Shown: piece after piece, positions 7,819 to 15,633 of the stretch
Layout: every line of letters starts with the position of its first letter
Numbering within the stretch: the stretch's first letter is position 1
Source of the DNA: an uncultured Clostridia bacterium
Lineage (GTDB): Bacteria; Bacillota; Clostridia; Oscillospirales; CAG-272
Reading direction: 5' to 3'
DNA length: 16,992 nucleotides
Assembly: GCA_905235755.1 (NCBI GenBank)
Contig: CAJONA010000007.1
Coordinates: 1 to 16,992, forward strand
The notes under the pieces: model-generated
Told to the model about the DNA's origin: nothing
The model's database searches: none
The model's input: only the letters and a program-made list of their open reading frames with translations
Program-made: the position numbers and the translations under genes

Positions 7819-10800
7819 TCAGTTGCTTTCGCCGTTTTCCGTATCTGCCGCGTCGGGAGCCGGCTCCGGCTCGCCGACGTCGGGCTCTGCGTCGCATTCC
7901 GACGCCGTATCGTCATCTTCGCCCGTATCCGCGACCTTTTTCGACTTGAAAAGTTTGTTTTTGCAGCTCGTCACAAACAAGCGGAATTTCTCGCATTTGC
8001 AGTAAAGAACGATGAGAACGAATATCGCAAATCCGAGCACCGTAACGGCTATGCCTATCTTATATATCGTCGGGAAATAGCGCATTTCGATCTCATGGTA
8101 GCCGTCGGTAACTTCAAACGCGAGAAGTGCGTCGAGCACTTTGACCGTTTCGACCGCTTTGCCGTCGACGTATACGTTCCAGCCGGCGTCATACGGGATC
8201 GTCGTAAACACGAGTTCTTGTCCCTGTTCAATATATATATTGCCTTTGATAAAGTCGTTGCCGTAATTTTCGACATTCAGCGCTGAGTTCGAAAGCGCCT
8301 CGAACGCTTCGTTCATAGCCGCATAATCTATATACCAGAAATACGACGTCGTCGAATTGTCGATATACAGTTTGTCGTCGTCGAGTCTTATCTCGACGCG
8401 TATCGTGTCGCCCGCGCTGAACGTGCCTATCTCCATAGCGCAAGTCGTCTCGTTGCCGAAATAATCTGTGAGGAACGAGCCGTTGACGTATATCTTCGCC
8501 GACTTGCCGAAGTTGACCGTCGGCAGATGGAAATACACCGGTCCGTCTGCGACGGCAGTCATAGAATATGTCACGCTCGGATCACTGCCCATAGAATTGA
8601 ATACGTAGTAGCGCGTCGTATGAGATAAGCCGTCCCAGTTGAACGTGATGAGTTTGTTCTCGGCGGAGACGTTGTTTGTCGTATACGTCGCTTTCAGCGG
8701 TTTGAAAACATTCGCTTCTCCGAGCGTTTCGGATACCATTGTGTTTATTATCTCGTTTTGCAGGTCCATCGCGACGCGGTAAGCGTCCATCGAGTAAACG
8801 TTTTCGATAGACAGCACGTCTCTGCTGACGCCGTACGCTATCGGGAGCGCCTTTGTGTTCTGCTTTGCGTATATTTTATAATTTGACGGAGCGAGCTGAT
8901 ACGGCTCGTCAGTCTCGTATGCCGTGACATAAATGTTGGGATCGAACGAGTGCTTATTGTTTTGCTCTATCGTGCGGCCGTTCGCCTCCGTCGGTCTGTC
9001 GCTCGTCAAGACGTACTTTATGCCGAGGAGCGCGTCGCCGACAGGCGTACCGCCGAGATATTTCGTCCAGTGGGACGTCGACGCATATCCGAGCTTCGCC
9101 ATAAGACGGATCACGTCCTTATTGAGCGTCGACGTGGACGATGAAATGCCGTAAAATTCGCCCGCCATCTGCTCGTTCACGCCGCCGCGCTGACGGTATA
9201 TCGTGCTCTCCGTGCGGTAGAACGACGTGTCGCCCGCTTCGACGAGTCCCATTATTGCGCGAAGCCGCTCGACCGAGCCGGTATATGAATCATAGCGTTC
9301 GACTATCGACGTATCCGACGACGAATAGTTGTTGTATTTTACGACGCCTACGTCGTTTTGCATATATCCGACGCTTATTATAGAATTTATCAGCAGTTCC
9401 GCGCTTATCGCTATCACGAGGAAAAGCGCGGCTGTGTTTTTCGTATCTTCGCCGCTCCTCACGTAATTATAAATCAGCCCGATGTACGTCAAAATGAACA
9501 GCACCGATATTCCTATGCAAAGCATATCGGAAAGTTCGAGCGTCTTTGAACCGAGCGTAAATTCATAATCGAATTTTTGCACGACGCAAGCAAGCGCGAG
9601 TATAATGACGGACGAAGCCGCAAAATGGCCGAACTTGACATTTTTTAACGTGTTGAAAGCGTCGCACGCCATAACTATCACGACAAACGAGAACAGGAAC
9701 GAATATCTGTAATTGAGCCATTGCGGAGTGCTGAAACCGTGCCATGCGAGGTCTATCGGGTTTATGAGGAAGCTGACGAGCAGCGCCATAAGCAGCACCG
9801 TGCCGAGCACCTTGCGGCGCGGCGATATCCCCTTTGACATATAGAACGCCGGAAGAAGCATGAGCGCAAACAGTCCGCTGTATATTATCGGCAGTCCGTT
9901 CGTTCTGACCGTGTCGTGCGAGCCGACGAGCATCTTCATAAACACGTCGAGGAAATCAAAGCGGAATGCGAAGGTGAAATTCGCAGTCGAAAAGCCCACT
10001 TTGCCGAACGTCAGCGAATAGTATGCCGCAAGCAGCATAAACGACGACATCATTATGGCGACTGCCGTCGAGAGCGCTATCCTGATAAACGACCGCACGC
10101 CCGCAAGAGAGAAGAATTTTTTTATCCCGCTCTTGTTATTTTGATAAAGCGGAAGAATTTCCGGACGGACAAGCAAATAATAATATACAAAGTAAAGCAC
10201 CGTGAATATACAGCACATATATCCGATGTAATAGTTTGATGTAAGTATAAGCGTCAGGCTGACGATATAAAGTATCACGCGGCGTTCGCGGACGAGCCGT
10301 TCGACGCCGAGCACAAGCAGCGGCAGCCAGATCAGCGCGTCAAGCCACATCGGGTTGTACTGCTGTATCGCAACGTATCCGCAGAGCGCGTACATCGTCG
10401 AGAAGATGACTGTCCTCAAATCCCTTGTGCCGCGGCTCTTATGCAGGTATATACCCATCGTCGTGCCCATGGCGCCCATCTTTGTGAGGACGACGACGGA
10501 AGCGCCGAGCGCGACGTGCGTTTTCGGGAAGAGCGCGAGAAGCAGGTTGAACGGGCTGCCCATATAATACGCGACATATCCCATAAACTCGCCGCCGAGC
10601 GTGCGCGACCATGTGTAGAGCCAGCTGCCGCCTTCGGTGAGGAGCTTTCTTACATTTTCATAATAGTAGATGTACTGCGCCTGAAAATCGAGCGAGAGTA
10701 TCGACGAATTCCCGAACGGGAAAAATCCGACGGCGGCGTGCGCGCCAGCCATCAGAATAACGGGGAGCAGGAACGCTCCGACAAGATAGAAATACTCGCT

Positions 10801-11028
10801 GTCGATTATTTTTGTTTTTATGAAAGACAGCGTCTTTTTAAGTACATTTTTAAGCTTCGTCATAAATGACGCGGGCTGCTCATCTGTTGATAAGGCCTCG
10901 GCCCCGTCGACGTCGCCCTGTGTTTCTTCCGCTTCAAAAGCGTCTGCTTCACTTGGGACGCTCGACGCTTCTTCACTTGGTTCAAAAGAGTTATCTGCGC
11001 CAACGCGGTCTTTGTTTTCCTCTTCCAT
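7819..11028 (-). CDS. YfhO-family membrane protein (GT-C-type glycosyltransferase)
   Basis: Encodes 1069 residues from the ATG at 11028. The family comprises large multi-pass proteins. B. subtilis YfhO and Listeria/Staphylococcus relatives glycosylate teichoic acids outside the membrane from polyprenyl-phosphate sugars. A cytoplasmic Asp/Glu/Ser-rich N-terminus (1-55) precedes the first membrane segment (about 81-101). LDFQAQY (113-119) and the following GSWLYTWSRTLGGEF and YYMGSPFNLLLALFP are family hallmarks; the acidic LDFQ is the likely catalytic loop. About a dozen membrane segments follow, then a large extracytoplasmic beta-rich domain rich in Tyr/Asn/Thr, one last membrane segment (IGIAVTVLGFAIFVLIVLYC) and a 40-residue acidic tail (GEDDDTASECDAEPD and onward). 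An upstream in-frame ATG at 11076 lacks a ribosome site. Sugar donor and acceptor are unknown. Confidence 0.88.
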   Translation of the reverse strand: MEEENKDRVGADNSFEPSEEASSVPSEADAFEAEETQGDVDGAEALSTDEQPASFMTKLKNVLKKTLSFIKTKIIDSEYFYLVGAFLLPVILMAGAHAAVGFFPFGNSSILSLDFQAQYIYYYENVRKLLTEGGSWLYTWSRTLGGEFMGYVAYYMGSPFNLLLALFPKTHVALGASVVVLTKMGAMGTTMGIYLHKSRGTRDLRTVIFSTMYALCGYVAIQQYNPMWLDALIWLPLLVLGVERLVRERRVILYIVSLTLILTSNYYIGYMCCIFTVLYFVYYYLLVRPEILPLYQNNKSGIKKFFSLAGVRSFIRIALSTAVAIMMSSFMLLAAYYSLTFGKVGFSTANFTFAFRFDFLDVFMKMLVGSHDTVRTNGLPIIYSGLFALMLLPAFYMSKGISPRRKVLGTVLLMALLVSFLINPIDLAWHGFSTPQWLNYRYSFLFSFVVIVMACDAFNTLKNVKFGHFAASSVIILALACVVQKFDYEFTLGSKTLELSDMLCIGISVLFILTYIGLIYNYVRSGEDTKNTAALFLVIAISAELLINSIISVGYMQNDVGVVKYNNYSSSDTSIVERYDSYTGSVERLRAIMGLVEAGDTSFYRTESTIYRQRGGVNEQMAGEFYGISSSTSTLNKDVIRLMAKLGYASTSHWTKYLGGTPVGDALLGIKYVLTSDRPTEANGRTIEQNNKHSFDPNIYVTAYETDEPYQLAPSNYKIYAKQNTKALPIAYGVSRDVLSIENVYSMDAYRVAMDLQNEIINTMVSETLGEANVFKPLKATYTTNNVSAENKLITFNWDGLSHTTRYYVFNSMGSDPSVTYSMTAVADGPVYFHLPTVNFGKSAKIYVNGSFLTDYFGNETTCAMEIGTFSAGDTIRVEIRLDDDKLYIDNSTTSYFWYIDYAAMNEAFEALSNSALNVENYGNDFIKGNIYIEQGQELVFTTIPYDAGWNVYVDGKAVETVKVLDALLAFEVTDGYHEIEMRYFPTIYKIGIAVTVLGFAIFVLIVLYCKCEKFRLFVTSCKNKLFKSKKVADTGEDDDTASECDAEPDVGEPEPAPDAADTENGESN

Positions 11029-11034
11029 TTGCGG

Positions 11035-11040
11035 CTCCTT
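11035..11040 (-). promoter_or_regulatory. Ribosome binding site deciding the yfhO start
   Basis: AAGGAG on the minus strand lies 6 nt before the ATG at 11028. It favours this start over the in-frame ATG 16 codons upstream, which has no purine-rich site in front of it. Confidence 0.75.
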
Positions 11041-11112
11041 CTTCTTTCTTATTTTCGCGGCAAAGACGAAATGCACCGTTGCTTTGCCGATTCAGTCTTG
11101 ACTTGCCTTTTT

Positions 11113-11141
11113 ATTTTACCATTTTTAATCCGATTTGAAAA
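11113..11141 (-). promoter_or_regulatory. Promoter candidate for yfhO
   Basis: On the minus strand TTTTCA (11136-11141) and TAAAAT (11113-11118) are separated by 17 bp, about 85 nt upstream of the yfhO ATG. The -10 box lies in TGGTAAAAT, the same 9-mer found in the facing promoter. Confidence 0.5.
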
Positions 11142-11181
11142 GATATTATCCGAAAAAATTCGCATTTTTTTGAAAAATATC

Positions 11182-11210
11182 TTTAAATTCGGCGATAAAT
11201 GTGGTAAAAT
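11182..11210 (+). promoter_or_regulatory. Promoter candidate for the 111-residue protein gene
   Basis: TTTAAA (11182-11187) and TAAAAT (11205-11210) are separated by 17 bp, and the -10 box ends 60 nt before the ATG at 11271. It is the mirror image of the yfhO promoter around the palindrome centre. Confidence 0.5.
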
Positions 11211-11270
11211 TTTAAACGTCAATTTAATATTAGTCGTAAATATCGGCATTTTATCTCACGTGGAGGCACA

Positions 11271-11606
11271 ATGGGACTTTTTAAAAAGAAAAAACCGGAA
11301 GACAACGCGGCGTTCCGACGTCAAATGGCGAACAAGATCGCCAATTACCGTTTAAGATACGCCAGCGAGCGCATCGACGGTCAGGACATCGTGATATCGA
11401 AAGACGGCATCATGCTCGTCCGCGACGGTATATTCACCGTCATATCGGGCAGCGAATACGGCTCAAAGACGCTTTTCCGCTGTGAAGTCGACCAAATGAA
11501 GGCGTCTGAACTGCTCAGCCTCGAGGGCGCGATAGTCGAAGGGCCCGATCTTGAACACGACGGACGCACAAGAAAACTCATACTTTATTACGTCTATTAC
11601 GTGTGA
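11271..11606 (+). CDS. Small protein of unknown function, 111 residues
   Basis: I do not recognise the family. The gene has its own promoter candidate and a good ribosome site (GGAGG at 11262-11266, 4 nt before the ATG). The protein starts with a basic patch (FKKKKPEDNAAFRRQ) and a helical stretch (MANKIANYRLRYASERI, 19-35). A probable beta-rich domain follows: DIVISKDGIMLVRDGIFTVI (39-58), TLFRCEVDQMKASELLSLEG (67-86), and a C-terminal strand KLILYYVYYV (102-111). There is no membrane segment, signal peptide or metal-binding motif, so it is probably a soluble cytoplasmic protein. It lies between yfhO and the lipid-type operon, 159 bp before the latter, on the same strand. With no terminator visible after it, it could be the first gene of that operon, but this is not established. 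Confidence 0.75.
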   Translation: MGLFKKKKPEDNAAFRRQMANKIANYRLRYASERIDGQDIVISKDGIMLVRDGIFTVISGSEYGSKTLFRCEVDQMKASELLSLEGAIVEGPDLEHDGRTRKLILYYVYYV

Positions 11607-11765
11607 AATATCCCGTGAAATTTTTGACTTTAAATACAATATATGAATTAATTTACAATCAGCGCCGTCCCGAAAGCGCGCGCCTGCTCGTTATAGTAAT
11701 GCGTTGTATTTAAAAAATCCGTATCTGAAAAACATTTTGACAATATGAAATAAAGGAGATTTTTT
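11607..11765 (+). other. Leader region of the lipid-type operon
   Basis: A gene-free stretch of 159 bp. It is AT-rich apart from a compact GC-rich patch at 11661-11690 (23 of 30 bases G or C). TACAAT boxes occur at 11635-11640 and 11654-11659 and a TTGACT at 11624-11629, but no pair is correctly spaced, so I cannot name a promoter with confidence. No U-tailed hairpin follows the upstream gene. AGGAG at 11754-11758 serves the gene at 11766. Confidence 0.4.
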
Positions 11766-12653
11766 ATGGACAAGAAAAAACGCCGCTTCGGCGACAGACA
11801 CGATGCCAGATGGTTAAGGCCGAAAGATATGGACTCGATGCACGTCATCATGCCTTATCTTATGCCGAACCGCGCCGACAATGAGGCCGTCATGCACGAG
11901 CTCATCGACTTGACGGCTATCGAAAAGTATTTAGAAGAAAAAAACGTCGAAGGCATTGAATTCAAATATACGTTTTTCCACGTTCTCTGCGCGGCGCTGG
12001 CAAAGACAATAGCGTTGCGCCCGTATCTGAATCGCTTCTATCAGGGCAAACGTCTTTATCAGAGAGACGACATCACGCTTTCTTTCGTAGTCAAAAAGAA
12101 ATTCGTCGACTCAAGTCCCGAGGCGCTCGCCATAGTCAGAATATCTCCCGAGGGCGAATCGCCGCTCGATCAGGTATACGGCAAAGTGAAAGAGATCGTT
12201 TACCACGTACGCAATGAAAACAAGAACGACGGCACGACGGACATCATGGACGTGCTCAAAAAGTTCCCGCGTTGGGTACTGCGTCTGTTCTTCTCGACGA
12301 TAAAGTGGCTCGATTTCCACGGCAAATACCCGCTTTCGCTCGAAAAAGAAGATCCGTATTTCTCGACGGCGTTCATAACGAACCTCGGCAGTATCAAAAT
12401 GCACGCCGATTACCATCATCTCGCAAACTGGGGTACAAATTCACTGTTTGTGTGCATAAACGAAAAGAAACCGACTCCGTTCTATAACCCCGACGGCACG
12501 TACGAAATGCGAGACGCGCTTGAAATAGGTCTTACCGTCGATGAACGCATCGCAGACGGAGTTTACTTTGCGAACAGTCTTAAACTGTTCAAAAAAATAT
12601 GCAGTGAGCCGTCGCTCCTCGACCTGCCGATAGAAACGCCGGTCGAATATTGA
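11766..12653 (+). CDS. E2/CAT-fold acyltransferase homologue lacking the catalytic histidine
   Basis: Encodes 295 residues. The sequence matches the catalytic domain of 2-oxoacid dehydrogenase E2 (chloramphenicol-acetyltransferase fold): FKYTFFHVLCAALAKTIA (66-83) and ITLSFVVKKKF (103-113) in the N-terminal half, ITNLGSI (204-210, the E2 SNLG motif), and LTVDERIADGVYFA (256-269), equivalent to DHRxxDG near the C-terminus. The invariant catalytic His is Glu260 here, while the motif's Asp and Gly remain (264-265). There is no lipoyl or subunit-binding domain, and no E1 or E3 gene lies nearby, so it is not a dehydrogenase core. The family moves acyl groups from thioesters. Being first in an operon with an SPT-like enzyme and ACP, it may N- or O-acylate their product, or act without catalysis. 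AGGAG lies 7 nt before the ATG. Confidence 0.8.
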   Translation: MDKKKRRFGDRHDARWLRPKDMDSMHVIMPYLMPNRADNEAVMHELIDLTAIEKYLEEKNVEGIEFKYTFFHVLCAALAKTIALRPYLNRFYQGKRLYQRDDITLSFVVKKKFVDSSPEALAIVRISPEGESPLDQVYGKVKEIVYHVRNENKNDGTTDIMDVLKKFPRWVLRLFFSTIKWLDFHGKYPLSLEKEDPYFSTAFITNLGSIKMHADYHHLANWGTNSLFVCINEKKPTPFYNPDGTYEMRDALEIGLTVDERIADGVYFANSLKLFKKICSEPSLLDLPIETPVEY

Positions 12654-12675
12654 ACACGTATGGAGGAAACAAAAA

Positions 12676-14424
12676 ATGTCAAAATTCGTAGTATCGGAAA
12701 CAGTAAAAACCCCGTGGCTTAAAAACAGAGGCGTCATTCCCGCGACGCTCGACTACTATGACGGAACGATGTGGGAAAAATGCGAAGACGTCTGCAACAG
12801 CTACCCCGACTTCATAGCTTACGATTTCATGGGCGGCAAAACGAAATATAAAGAATTCAAAGGTCAAGTCGAGGAATGTGCAAAAGCGCTCAAAGCGATA
12901 GGCATAAAAGAGGACGACAAGGTTACGGTCTGTCTCCCCAACTGCCCGCAGGCGGTCATAATGTTCTACGCTATCAATCTCGTCGGCGCCATCTCAAATA
13001 TGATACACCCGCTATCCAGCGAAAACGAGATAGCGTTCTTTCTTAACGAATCCGAAAGCGTCGCGGCAATAACGCTCGACCAGTTCTACGGCAAATTCGC
13101 GGCGATACAAGACCAGATCCACATTAAAACGCTCATCATATCGAGCATCAAAGACGTGCTCTCGCCCGTGATGAAAGTCGGCTATGCGTTAACGTCCGGG
13201 CGCAAGATACCGAAGCTGCCGAAAAACGCCCCCGTGCTCTTATGGAAAGACTTCATTGACGGCGGAAGAAATTACGACGGCGAGTACCGCACGAAAAAGG
13301 CAAAAGACGACGCCGCGGTCATCCTTTACAGCGGCGGTACAACGGGCACGACAAAGGGTATACTCCTTTCAAACAACAACTTCAACGCGCTTTCGACGCA
13401 AATACTCGCCGCAAACCCGATGGCAAAGGCCGGCGACAAGGTCCTGTCCGTAATGCCCGTGTTCCACGGCTTCGGACTCGGCATAAGCATTCACACGTTT
13501 CTTGCTTTCGGCGGCTGCTGCATACTCGTGCCGCGCTTCACGCCCGAAAGCTATGCAAAGCTCCTTATCAAGCATAAGTGCAATTTCGTTGCGGGCGTGC
13601 CGACGCTGTTTGAGGCGCTGCTGCGCCAGAAGTCGATGAAAAACGCCGATCTTTCGTTCCTTAAAGGCGTATTCAGCGGCGGCGACTCGCTTTCGATAGA
13701 ACTTAAAAAGAAGCTCGACAAATTCCTTTCAGATCACCATTCGCCCGTTCCCGTGCGCGAGGGCTACGGCACGACGGAATGCGTCACGGCGAGCTGCCTG
13801 ACGCCTATGCACATGGCGAAAGAAGGCTCGATAGGCATTCCTCTCCCCGATATGTATTATAAAATAGTAAGCCCCGGAACGCAAAACGAAGTTCCGTACG
13901 GCGAGGAAGGCGAGATATGCATCGCAGGCCCGACGGTAATGATGGAATATCTCCACCACCCCGACGAGACGGCGCAGACGCTGAGGCAACACAAAGACGG
14001 CATGACGTGGGTACACACGGGCGACCTCGGCTTAATGGACGAAGACGGATTTGTCTTCTTCCGCCAGCGCATAAAGAGAATGATCATCACATCAGGCTAC
14101 AATGTATATCCGTCACAGCTTGAAAATATCATCGACGCGCACGAGCTTGTGCAGATGAGCTGCGTCATAGGCGTTCCCGATCCGTACAGGATTCAGAAGG
14201 TCAAGGCGTTCATCATGCTCAAAGCGGGCGTGGAAAAGAGCGAGGAGAACAAGCAGGCGATCCTCGAATACTGCAAAAAGAACATCGCAAAATACGCTAT
14301 ACCGCGCGATATAGAATTCAGAGATCAGCTTCCCAAGACGCTCGTCGGAAAAGTGGCGTACCGTCAGCTTGAAGAAGAGGAACTCGCAAAAGAAAGCGCT
14401 GACAAAACGACATCAAATGTATAA
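12676..14424 (+). CDS. AMP-binding acyl-CoA/acyl-ACP synthetase (ligase 1)
   Basis: Encodes a complete 582-residue ANL-superfamily enzyme that activates a carboxylate as acyl-AMP and passes it to CoA or phosphopantetheine. Motifs in order: P-loop YSGGTTGTTKG (218-228), PVFHGFG (261-267), GVPTLFEAL (307-315), GYGTTEC (363-369), HTGDLG (447-452) with ribose-binding Asp450, RIKRMIITSGYNVYPSQLE (465-483, hinge), and PKTLVGKV (553-560) with catalytic Lys559. All catalytic elements are intact. The length and hinge resemble medium/long-chain fatty acyl ligases rather than peptide-synthetase domains. It lies 22 bp after the E2-like gene and 12 bp before the SPT-like gene, with GGAGG before its ATG, so it is clearly in the same operon. 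It could load the ACP for the synthase or activate an acyl group for the E2-like protein. Substrate is unknown. Confidence 0.9.
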   Translation: MSKFVVSETVKTPWLKNRGVIPATLDYYDGTMWEKCEDVCNSYPDFIAYDFMGGKTKYKEFKGQVEECAKALKAIGIKEDDKVTVCLPNCPQAVIMFYAINLVGAISNMIHPLSSENEIAFFLNESESVAAITLDQFYGKFAAIQDQIHIKTLIISSIKDVLSPVMKVGYALTSGRKIPKLPKNAPVLLWKDFIDGGRNYDGEYRTKKAKDDAAVILYSGGTTGTTKGILLSNNNFNALSTQILAANPMAKAGDKVLSVMPVFHGFGLGISIHTFLAFGGCCILVPRFTPESYAKLLIKHKCNFVAGVPTLFEALLRQKSMKNADLSFLKGVFSGGDSLSIELKKKLDKFLSDHHSPVPVREGYGTTECVTASCLTPMHMAKEGSIGIPLPDMYYKIVSPGTQNEVPYGEEGEICIAGPTVMMEYLHHPDETAQTLRQHKDGMTWVHTGDLGLMDEDGFVFFRQRIKRMIITSGYNVYPSQLENIIDAHELVQMSCVIGVPDPYRIQKVKAFIMLKAGVEKSEENKQAILEYCKKNIAKYAIPRDIEFRDQLPKTLVGKVAYRQLEEEELAKESADKTTSNV

Positions 14425-14429
14425 AGGAG
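14423..14429 (+). promoter_or_regulatory. Ribosome binding site deciding the alpha-oxoamine synthase start
   Basis: AAAGGAG overlaps the stop codon of ligase 1. It is 7 nt before the ATG at 14437 but only 1 nt before the in-frame TTG at 14431, so the ATG is the start. Confidence 0.75.
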
Positions 14430-14436
14430 ATTGATT

Positions 14437-15633
14437 ATGGATCTGTTTGAAAAATGTTACGCTCCGTCTCTCGCGTCCGAAATAAAGGAAAAAGGGCTTT
14501 ACCCGTATTTCCATGCGCTCGAATCGCGTCAGGACGTCGAGGTCATAATGGAAGGCAAGCGCCGCATAATGCTCGGCTCCAACAACTACCTCGGACTGAC
14601 GACTTGCCCCGAGGTCATCGAGGCAGGTGTCAAAGCGCTTGAAAAGCTCGGCTCCGGTTGTTCCGGCTCGCGCTTCTTAAACGGAACGCTCAGTATGCAC
14701 CTCGAACTCGAAAGCGAACTCGCCGACTTCCTCGAAAAAGAAGCCGTCATGACGTTCTCAACGGGATTTCAGTCGAACCTCGGCATAATCAGTTCGATCG
14801 CTCGCCTCGGCGACTATATCCTCTGCGATAAAGAAAACCACGCGTCCATCTATGACGCGTGCCGCCTTTCGTTCGCCCGCACATACACATTCAAACACAA
14901 CGATATGGAAGACCTCGAAAGACTGCTTCAAATATACAGTCAGAAAGGCGGCGTTCTCATCGTTACCGACGGCGTCTTCTCGATGTCCGGCGACATCGCC
15001 AATCTTCCCGAGATAGTGCGTCTCGCAAAGAAATACGGCGCGAGAACGATGGTCGACGACGCGCACGGCCTCGGCGTTCTCGGCGAGGGCGGCCGCGGAA
15101 CGGCGCATCATTTCGGACTCGAAAAAGAAGTCGATATCTTTATGGGCACGTTCTCGAAATCGCTCGCGTCGCTCGGCGGATATATGGCGGCGGACAAAGT
15201 GGTCGTCGATTACGTCAGACACTCGTCGCGCCCGTTCATATTCTCGGCGTCTATCACGCCCGCAAGCTGCGCCTGCGCTCTCGCCGCGCTCCGCCACCTG
15301 CGCGCGCACCCCGAACTTCCGAAGCGCCTGATGTCGCTTTCCAACCATTTAAGAACAGCTCTGACGGACAGGGGCGTGAAGATAATCTCTTCCGACACGC
15401 CGGTCGTTCCGATCTACACATACGAAGTATTGGATACGCTCCAAGCGGCACGAGACATCTACGAAAACGGCGTGTATCTCAACCCCGCTCTGCCGCCGGC
15501 AACTCCCGAACACGAGTGCTTGCTCAGAACGAGCTGTATGGCGACGCATACGGAAGCGCTTCTCGACGAAGCCGCCGACATAATCGCGTCGGTAATAACA
15601 AAGAACAACATAAAGGAGCCTCAAAATGTTTGA
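14437..15633 (+). CDS. Alpha-oxoamine synthase, serine palmitoyltransferase-like
   Basis: Encodes 398 residues, the usual length. These PLP enzymes condense an amino acid with an acyl thioester, with loss of CO2, to a 2-amino-ketone. PLP-site features: HASIYDACRLSFA (135-147) with the ring-stacking His135, VDDAHGLGVLGEGG (206-219) with Asp207 and His210, and GTFSKSLASLGGYMA (237-251) with Lys241 as the Schiff-base lysine. GSNNYLGL (47-54) and SGCSGSRFLNGT (73-84) are also conserved. TFSKSLAS-GG, SRFLNGT and FKHNDMEDLE resemble bacterial serine palmitoyltransferases, in particular Bacteroides-type. BioF and Kbl usually have GTLGKA at the lysine. The dedicated ACP next to it suggests an acyl-ACP substrate, giving a 3-ketosphinganine-like product. 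Amino acid and acyl specificity remain inferred; an LqsA/CqsA-like aminoketone synthase is the main alternative. The next gene overlaps it by 8 bp. Confidence 0.9.
   Translation: MDLFEKCYAPSLASEIKEKGLYPYFHALESRQDVEVIMEGKRRIMLGSNNYLGLTTCPEVIEAGVKALEKLGSGCSGSRFLNGTLSMHLELESELADFLEKEAVMTFSTGFQSNLGIISSIARLGDYILCDKENHASIYDACRLSFARTYTFKHNDMEDLERLLQIYSQKGGVLIVTDGVFSMSGDIANLPEIVRLAKKYGARTMVDDAHGLGVLGEGGRGTAHHFGLEKEVDIFMGTFSKSLASLGGYMAADKVVVDYVRHSSRPFIFSASITPASCACALAALRHLRAHPELPKRLMSLSNHLRTALTDRGVKIISSDTPVVPIYTYEVLDTLQAARDIYENGVYLNPALPPATPEHECLLRTSCMATHTEALLDEAADIIASVITKNNIKEPQNV

Larger units (their letters stand above)
11113..11210. repeat. 98-bp imperfect palindrome spanning two divergent promoters
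   Basis: The two halves meet at 11161/11162. By direct pairing, 34 of 49 positions are complementary across this centre. They include perfect arms ATTTTACCA (11113-11121) with TGGTAAAAT (11202-11210), AAAGATATT (11139-11147) with AATATCTTT (11176-11184), and AAAAAAT (11153-11159) with ATTTTTT (11164-11170). The outer arms hold the two -10 boxes and the inner arms overlap the two -35 boxes. AT-richness raises chance pairing, but the 9-bp arms containing CC/GG and GATATT share one exact centre. It may be a symmetric regulator target, a cruciform, or the remnant of a small palindromic element. Confidence 0.7.

Noticed and set aside
11029..11076. Upstream in-frame ATG at 11076 as the yfhO start
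   Set aside because: There is no purine-rich site before it, whereas the ATG at 11028 has AAGGAG 6 nt upstream.
11648..11851. 67-codon - strand frame covering the lipid-type operon leader
   Set aside because: It begins inside the E2-like gene with no ribosome site and its translation matches nothing I know. A gene remnant cannot be excluded, but there is not enough support to list it.
11766..12653. Reading the E2-like gene as a pyruvate dehydrogenase component
   Set aside because: No lipoyl domain, no subunit-binding domain, no catalytic His, and no E1 or E3 gene in the window.
14437..15633. Reading the alpha-oxoamine synthase as biotin synthesis BioF
   Set aside because: The active-site sequence is SPT-like, and the neighbours are an ACP and fatty-acyl ligases rather than other biotin genes. 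The biotin-dependent carboxyltransferase at 1-381 is too far away to be an argument.
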